From Lolium rigidum (taxonomy: Eukaryota; Streptophyta; Magnoliopsida; Poales; Poaceae), in contig NC_061510.1 of NCBI RefSeq assembly GCF_022539505.1, forward strand, positions 39,023,047 to 39,087,046: a stretch of DNA of 64,000 bases, read 5' to 3'. The notes beneath the pieces were generated by a model that had not been told where the DNA came from, did no database searches, and was given only the letters and a program-made list of their open reading frames with translations. How positions within the stretch are numbered: the stretch's first letter is position 1; each line of letters opens with the position of its first letter. Position numbers and translations under genes: made by a program. This document shows positions 58,022 through 64,000 of the stretch, piece after piece.

Positions 58022-59300
58022 CAGTCGCGTGCCTCCATTCGCACGCACCCCGAGAAGTTTCTGGATCCGAATGCACTCAGGGCCCACCTAGTAGTCGTGT
58101 GCCGTACTCTCCTCCCCGCTACCAGTACGAGCACACAAGTGACGTGGGCGTTTTCAGCCCGCAGCAAGTAATAGCAGTCTAATGCGTTTAGACTAGTGCG
58201 CTTGTTAGTGAGCGTCGTCCTACTATAACATTTTCTCTACTGCTGTTTGCTCCTTTGTAATAATGCCTAATCTCCTCGGGGTATAATCCGCCTCTGGCAA
58301 ACAAAATTCATGCCTACCCTCGCAAATCCGCTCAATCCCGCCAAATGCCACTGCTGGTGTGGTTCGGTCGCCCGGGGAGCGTTGGTATTGTGCACACCAC
58401 GCTTGCTGCCCGTCCCATGATGCCGCCGCACACTCCCTGACTGCCGCCGCGTGTCACGCAATCATTATGTCGCATTGTTGCTATCGCGCCAAAGAAGCTA
58501 TCTATCGAATCCCGAATCCTAGTGGTGCCCAAGAATTAGTCATCGCGCCCTCTGATGGAAATTGAAACCACCACGGTCTCAAATCGTTGCCACAAGACAG
58601 ACCAAACTGACAACACCATGATCGCCCTTGCCGTCGCAACTCTCGGTGCCTAACAGAATCGCCGCCGTGAGGCATCCCAGTATCCCACCTGACCGAACTG
58701 ACGACCCCTACGATCACCAAGTCACTCATCTCCCTGGTGCGCCTTCTCGATTTGATGTAATTCCACATGGAAATTTCAGGAAAACTAATATACTGATATG
58801 AAAAGGTTGAAACGTTGTCAAACCACTAACATTCTAGCTCAGCTACTTCTCGCAGATGAGGAACCAGTCAGCCGCATCTCTGTCGGAACATTTTCAAATG
58901 ATTTTCAGCCTGTTCTTGACACTGCAAGTGTAGCTTTTCTTCATTTGTAACTTTAAGTGTTGAGTTTCGTGCATCAACCAGTGAAATCAAAAGTCCCAGC
59001 TGATATAAATAAGGTAGAATATCAACAAAGGTAGGGTCTTTTCTGCAAACAACAACCCACTCTCGTTACTTCGTTAGCATGCCACATATCTGAAAAACCG
59101 TGAAAAACTGCGTGTGGACCTGTTTGTGACCAAACCACTCATAATCAAGGGTTCAATGACGGGTTTAGCGCTTTCAGGTAATGCTACCAACTAACCTCAG
59201 TACCCAGCTCGATCAATCAATAAAAACCAACAAAACATGAATATAATATTTTAGGATGCATATCCTTACAGGTTCTGGTAACCAGAACAACAACACACCA
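58022..59300. other. Intergenic sequence, no gene recognised
   Basis: The first about 180 bp repeat the 'agtcgcgtgc' motif of the CACTA-like left end at 54132. 58300-58780 is GC-richer with many short frames but no recognisable product. The rest is AT-rich and is probably the downstream flank of the DUF3615-like gene. Confidence 0.45.
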
Positions 59301-59309
59301 CGAAGCGGT

Positions 59310-59441
59310 GTTCTGAAGATAAAAGCTATTCAATGAAGGTTGATGTCGCTCATCTCCTGATCATCTAGTTGTGGCGTTCTGAAGATAAAAGCTGTTCAAT
59401 AAAGGTTGATCTCGTTCAACTCATTTTCGTCTAGCCGGTAC
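59310..59441. repeat. 66-bp tandem duplication at the 3' end of the DUF3615-like gene
   Basis: The segment starting 'gttctgaagataaaagct' occurs at 59310-59327 and again at 59376-59393, and similarity continues for about 60 bp. The right copy covers the gene's stop codon (59421-59423); the left one lies in the 3' untranslated side. The copies differ at several positions. Confidence 0.75.
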
Positions 59442-62400
59442 TACATACTTATCCCTTTTCCCATGGTTATCCCCTGCGGTGTCCACCTCGGCCTCATCCA
59501 ATTTCTCGAACATGCCTAGGTGGGAGTACTTATTATGCTTCTCGATAGCCTCATCCACTTCCTTGAACATGCGTCTGACCCTAGCTTCCTCCGCTTTCAG
59601 CCAAGCCTCATCACGCACGGTAACCAACTGCAAAATGTGGACGGGATATGAAAATTAACAATAAGAAACAATACTTTGAAGTGTTTGATGGCCAGCTACA
59701 CAATCAATTGGACAAACTATTTCATTAAAGAATGGTTGTATGGCCTCTTTTAATGAATCAATGATTTGATCACTTTTGTAAGAAGCAGAATAATCTTAGG
59801 ATGGCACTTCCTGTTGGTTTGCCATCAAGTGTTAGGTCATTAATTCATTTGGTTGCTATGGTATCTATCAACTTTCACTTAATATAATAAAAATATGCCA
59901 GTAATAAATATTGCGCGGTGCCAACAATACTCAATTAAACATAAGAAAAAAGTCAGCTTAAGAGGTTAGTAAATTATCACACCTTATCATATAAGTCATC
60001 TGCATCAGCATGAGAACACCATCTAACGGGTGACATGGGGCGACCATGTTTGTATTCAGCATTGGTGGGGTGCTTCATTTCATCTCCACACATATGGCAT
60101 TCACCTTTAAAAGGAGTGCATCAACAAATTTGAGGAATGAAAACCGTAAAAATCAAGGAAAATAGTAAAGTAAGTAGAGAATACCATTGTCATCAGGTTC
60201 AACTGGGCAGATACAGGTGAGCACGTACTCTTCATGTTCGTCAATCATGCAGGTGACTTCAGCAAAAAATAGTTTATTGTTGGCACATGTAGGATCATCA
60301 TCTCCTTTAGTCTTCATGGTCATATTCAAATGTGAGTATGACCTATAAGTGCAGCCTTTCCCGTCAAAGCATGGTTTGTAGTTCACTATTTCTTTTAGTT
60401 CATATACAGGATCCTAAAAATATGGACATGAATATGATGGCATTGGAATCATGCAAACAAGAAAGTCAAGAGGGAGTGAGGGAGAGAGAGAGCATACCAC
60501 CAAATGAGTATTGTCATCGTTGTACTTGTCCAATAGAGCTTTAACCACTTCCCGGACAGGGCGACAGGTCGCCATGGCATCATAGGCTTCTGCAGAATTT
60601 TTCCTTGTGCCATTATGAGGCCAGTATAAAGCATGCCGCACAAACCTATCCTCAGAGGAAAGTCCATCCATGCACCTAGTTTAGATATAGAGCACTATTA
60701 ATGACAAAAATCATGGTAGTTGGTAGTAATAAACAAAAAAGGCAAAACAAAACAGAACTGCCTAAATGTTTATAAGACTAAGTTGTCAACGCAGTTTTTA
60801 TTTGAAAAATATACCAATCCTTTGTTCTAACTATGGTCATCTTTACCATGTGGGTGTGGCAGGCTATTAGCTGCCCAACTGTGTTATGGATGAGTCTATG
60901 ACACAATTCTTTGTAAATATAGTTTTTTTTACTTGTAAAGATGACCATTTAGACTCATCCATAACACAATTCAACATTTATTTTTTACTTGTCCGTTTAC
61001 AAAGATCTTTTGGCGTATTGTTCACATGACCTTCAATATTCCACCTCCTGCTAACGTGTCTAATCTGTTTGGAAATTGGTTAAATGGTGTAACTAAGAAA
61101 AATAAAGGCCACATTAGAGTTGGTGTGTGCGCTTTACTTTGGGCAATATGGAATGTCCGCAACGATTTTATCTTTAACAAAAAAGGTTTCCCATCTTTTC
61201 TGCAGGTTATTCCACTAGCTACTCATTGGATCCATATGTGGTCCTATCTCCAGCCGGAGGATGCACGCCTGGACATGGATGTTGGGTGCAACCGCTTGGC
61301 GACGGTAGCACGAGATTTATACAGTCGGTGCGGTTGGCGTACTGATAGGCGGCTCACATGAAGATCTTGTGGCGGCTTGTGTTCCTCTTTATTTTTAGAT
61401 GGCTGATTCATGTGGAAACTTTGTGCGATCCATGATTTGTTTTAAGATTGTAACTCAGACCGTTTAAATAAGTTTAATAAGAGGCCGCATGCATCAATTG
61501 ATGCAGAGGCTGGGGTACTCCCCTTATCTAAAAAAAAGCTGCCCAAAAATAAATATACTTAAGGCACAGCATCGATCTGTCTATATGTTTTGAATTTTCA
61601 GATCTGTTTACTATTTCAACTTTTCTACAACGGTTACAGCAAATATTCCCTTGAATTAAAAAAATCCTGTGAAATTCAAAATTAATATAGCCTTGTTATC
61701 TAAGTGAGAACACAGAATGAGATAAATAAAAATCTAAGGAAGTTGATAGGCTTTACATGTTTTTTCTCTCGACAACATGATAAGAGTCAATAGCTTGCTG
61801 AGCTTCCTGTAAGCTCTGAAATGGTCCACCGCAATCAGGATATGTATGGAAAAATCCCCCTTTATCTACTCTGACAAAATGTTTGATAAGTAGGCCAGTA
61901 GGCGTCAATGAAGTAACGCATGAAGACAACGAGGGAGTAGTGTTGAGCTCCAATGCCAAGATATCTGGCACCTCACACCTGAAGTGGAACATAAAAGTTT
62001 GATTTCGACCAAGATCAGGAATAGAAAATAAAGTGGAACACGAACAATCTGCTATACTCCATGTATGCATTGCAAAATTGGTTCACCCGCTCCAGCCCAA
62101 ATTTGAAATTACCCAAGTAGTCCAACAAATTCGAAACCATTGAGGTGAGACCAAAAGGGAAACCTGCACCACTGGATGGACACTGCACGAACCACGGTCC
62201 TAACTATTAAAGGTCCCTCCCCATGCAAATGATCAAAGGTGGAAAGAACTCCCGATTCAAACAGAGAAGCGAGAGCGAGAGAGAGGTTCATACAATGGAG
62301 ACTGCTGCAGAGAGGAAGAGGAAGTTCTAGTGATGGACGGTTCCTCCAGTGTTGTAGTGTCAAGCAACTCCTTCAAGGCCAAGACATCTGGTTCCCTGTC

Positions 62401-63058
62401 CTCACGCCTGAAATAAATAAAAGAAAAGAGGGAAATCGTCATGTACTACTAGAAAATACAATCTGGTTTCAAGAGAGTAAACAAAGACGAAACACAAGCT
62501 AATCTAAACAATCTTTTCATCTAAATACCACGCTGTGAACTGTTGATGTGCTTCATCTAAAAAAGGTTGGGCTAAGTGGTTCAGATTGGGCATTGAATTT
62601 AGTTAGTAATTTAAGTGGCAATGTTCTCTCAGAAGTTCTTGTAGAGAGATAGTGCGCAGCAGTAGTTCACTATTTCCCCAAGATTGAAATCTAATTTAGG
62701 GTCAGGCGCGTTGTCAACGAATCTCTCTGTCCTTGGTTGGTGACAACATGATACGGAGGTGCGGAGGCAGAGACAATGGTGTGGTGGCAGAACTGAATGG
62801 GCAGAGGCTCGACACATTTGTTGAGGCTCAGCGCAGCGCGTCTGAAGTCAGAGTCATCAACCCTAAAAGTAATTTTGCTCGGACTAGGGCCATAGCCAAA
62901 CTACGGTAAAAGAAGAGAACAGATAACCACTGAAAAAGGAAAGAAATCTGCAACCTCATGTCGCCAGTGAGACATACGGCGGTGGAGGATCGCGGGGCCT
63001 CGTTCCGGAGGTCCAAGAGGGACGGGTCGTCAGTCGTGATTTGGAGATTGAGATTCAT
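59421..63058 (-). CDS. DUF3615-like protein, seven exons
   Basis: Exons, in transcript order: 63058-62955, 62407-62294, 61978-61757, 60675-60498, 60413-60185, 60104-59983 and 59627-59421. All introns have GT...AG borders, the phases agree, and the joined frame is 1,176 nt (391 residues plus stop). Residues about 195-320 resemble DUF3615, a grass-expanded domain of unknown function: 'ALLDKYNDDN', 'YRSYSHLNM', 'KLFFAEV', 'CICPVEPDDNG' and then 'CHMCGDEMKHP', whose Cys/His residues may bind zinc. The last exon is charged and helical. Exons 2 and 3 begin with similar sequence ('EPDVLALK' and 'VPDILALE'). A truncated LINE lies in the third intron. The start is the first ATG in the open first exon. 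Function unknown. Confidence 0.82.
60879..61536 (+). mobile_element. 5'-truncated LINE in an intron of the DUF3615-like gene
   Basis: The plus frame 61026-61361 encodes the C-terminus of a plant LINE ('LLWAIWNVRNDFIFNK', 'THWIHMWSYL', 'RDLYSRCGW'). It ends in poly-A at about 61530-61537 and is flanked by AGCTGCCCAA at 60869-60878 and 61537-61546. It is antisense to the host gene. Its 5' junction contains inverted segments, described in the findings. Confidence 0.88.
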
Positions 63059-63323
63059 CTCTATATTTGTTCTCGGCCGTTGGTCGTCGTCGCGAGTCGC
63101 GACTGCGTCCTACGGGCAGCGTGGAGGGGCTTAGAGATTTCCTTGGGAGGGGAGGTGGCGGCGTTAACGGCGGAATAGAACGAACAAGAGACTTACGGTG
63201 CAGGCATGAGCGACATGATTATTCTTCTTTCACACGCCAAGACGAGACGATCGACCAGATCGAATCACTCGTAGGTTTTGGACGTTACAATTACAAATAC
63301 GCGTGTGTATGTCTAAGAGATTA
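63059..63323 (-). promoter_or_regulatory. Promoter-side flank of the DUF3615-like gene
   Basis: 265 bp between the start codon and the Harbinger-like insertion. It is GC-rich near the gene (63060-63180) and lacks an obvious TATA box on the minus strand. The 5' untranslated region must lie here. Confidence 0.4.
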
Positions 63324-64000
63324 GAGCATCTTCAGCCGCGTTCCCAAAGCTACCCCAAAAATATTTAGGGCGCGCCACAAAATTTCGTTCCCAGCCGCGC
63401 GTTCCGGCGTGATCCAATACGGTGTCCGATGCCTCGAGCTCGTTCCCGCTCCACAGGGAGCGCTTCGGACTTGCTGGATACAAAGAAATGCGAGGCGGCG
63501 AGTGGCGGCACCGACGCGTCAGCGACACGAAAGTCTAAAACTCCGTCGCCTACCTCTGATCAAGCGACGTTAATAGTGTCCAGCTTTCCCAGGCGACGCA
63601 GTGATGCGTCTCGTCGTGCATGGACGCGTGACCATCCGCGCCGGCGTTTATTGCGGCCAACGCCCCGCTGATGTTTCGTCTGCCGCCGATGTATAATAAG
63701 AGCGCATCTCCTTCCTTCCCCATTCCAATCTTGCCGCTCCAATCTCGCCGCACCTCCCAGCCGCTCCAATCTCACCGCAATGTCGTCCTCCCGCAAGAGC
63801 ATCGCGGCGAATGGCTTCGGCTGTGGCGGCCTCATTGTGGCGGAGGCGTGAGCGATGTACCACGCGGGGTATCATGTCCCGCCAGACATCCGCCTGCCAA
63901 GCAGCGGCGGGTGGAGGATGGACGTCAACGTGGTCGGCGTCTCGCCGCCGCCGCAGGGCACGGAGCGCTGGAGGGACGCGATCAGGACCCGGCGGGCTCG
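63324..64000 (+). mobile_element. Harbinger-like TIR element, left end only
   Basis: GAGCATCTTCAGCCGCG follows TTA at 63321-63323, the same kind of end as at 55254. GC-rich sequence and a TATA-like 'tataataa' near 63690 precede an ORF. The right end lies beyond the window, so element type is judged from one end and internal similarity of layout. Confidence 0.55.
63780..64000 (+). pseudogene. Element-borne ORF, partial, with an early stop
   Basis: ATG at 63780 begins 'MSSSRKS'. A TGA at 63849-63851 interrupts, and the same frame then stays open to the window edge with 'VPPDIRLPSSGGWRMD'. The 'VP.D.RLP..WR' pattern resembles an ORF I associate with repeated grass TIR elements. It is cut by the window end, so its full length is unknown. 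Confidence 0.45.

Overview
This is plant nuclear DNA from a grass, most likely a Pooideae species (wheat, barley or oat group); I cannot name the species. The evidence is a BARE/Angela/WIS-type Copia LTR family with an initiator-Met primer site, Stowaway MITEs with 'ctccctccgt' termini, CACTA elements with 'gccgtgc' subterminal repeats, GC-rich grass coding sequence and a spliced DUF3615-like gene. Nearly everything else is transposable element, so this is a gene-poor, nested-repeat region with two genes that look intact: an mTERF gene (25316-26470, +) and a seven-exon DUF3615-like gene (59421-63058, -).

Left part (1-25076). A degenerate RNase H-like remnant lies at about 320-620. Two head-to-tail copies of a Helitron-like element follow. 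Copy 1 (991-4327) lacks a 3' end. Copy 2 (4328-25076) has the CTAG end, 239 bp before the mTERF start codon. A tRNA-derived SINE and a Stowaway MITE sit only in copy 1. A Copia element (5131-22430, -) sits only in copy 2, with a second Copia of the same family (7814-16329, +) inside it. Each of these insertions can be checked against its empty site in the other copy, or by its target duplication.

Middle part (25077-37285). The mTERF gene is followed by a short Mutator-like TIR element (27650-33722) into which a 5.2 kb LINE (28404-33651, -) has inserted. A possible Helitron end, a Harbinger-like TIR element carrying a 308-codon ORF (34457-36076) and a small coding-like island (36407-36580) come next.

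Right part (37286-64000). A second LINE (about 37286-53150, -) is split by three DNA transposons: an 11.9 kb CACTA (37855-49746), a hAT (49878-50607) and a Stowaway MITE (52008-52287). The CACTA carries broken TNP2 and TNPA-like genes, an antisense fragment of an allene oxide synthase gene, a roughly 100-bp-stem hairpin and a satellite of about 880-bp dimers with degenerate telomere-like TTTAGGG. A Harbinger-like element (55254-58018), itself carrying a nested CACTA (55594-57193), lies before the DUF3615-like gene. That gene has a truncated LINE in its fourth-exon-side intron, and another Harbinger-like element starts 265 bp upstream of its start codon and runs off the window.

No operon-like cooperation is expected. 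The genes are independent and the region's history is one of nested insertion. Frames and junctions were read by eye; no similarity search was run.
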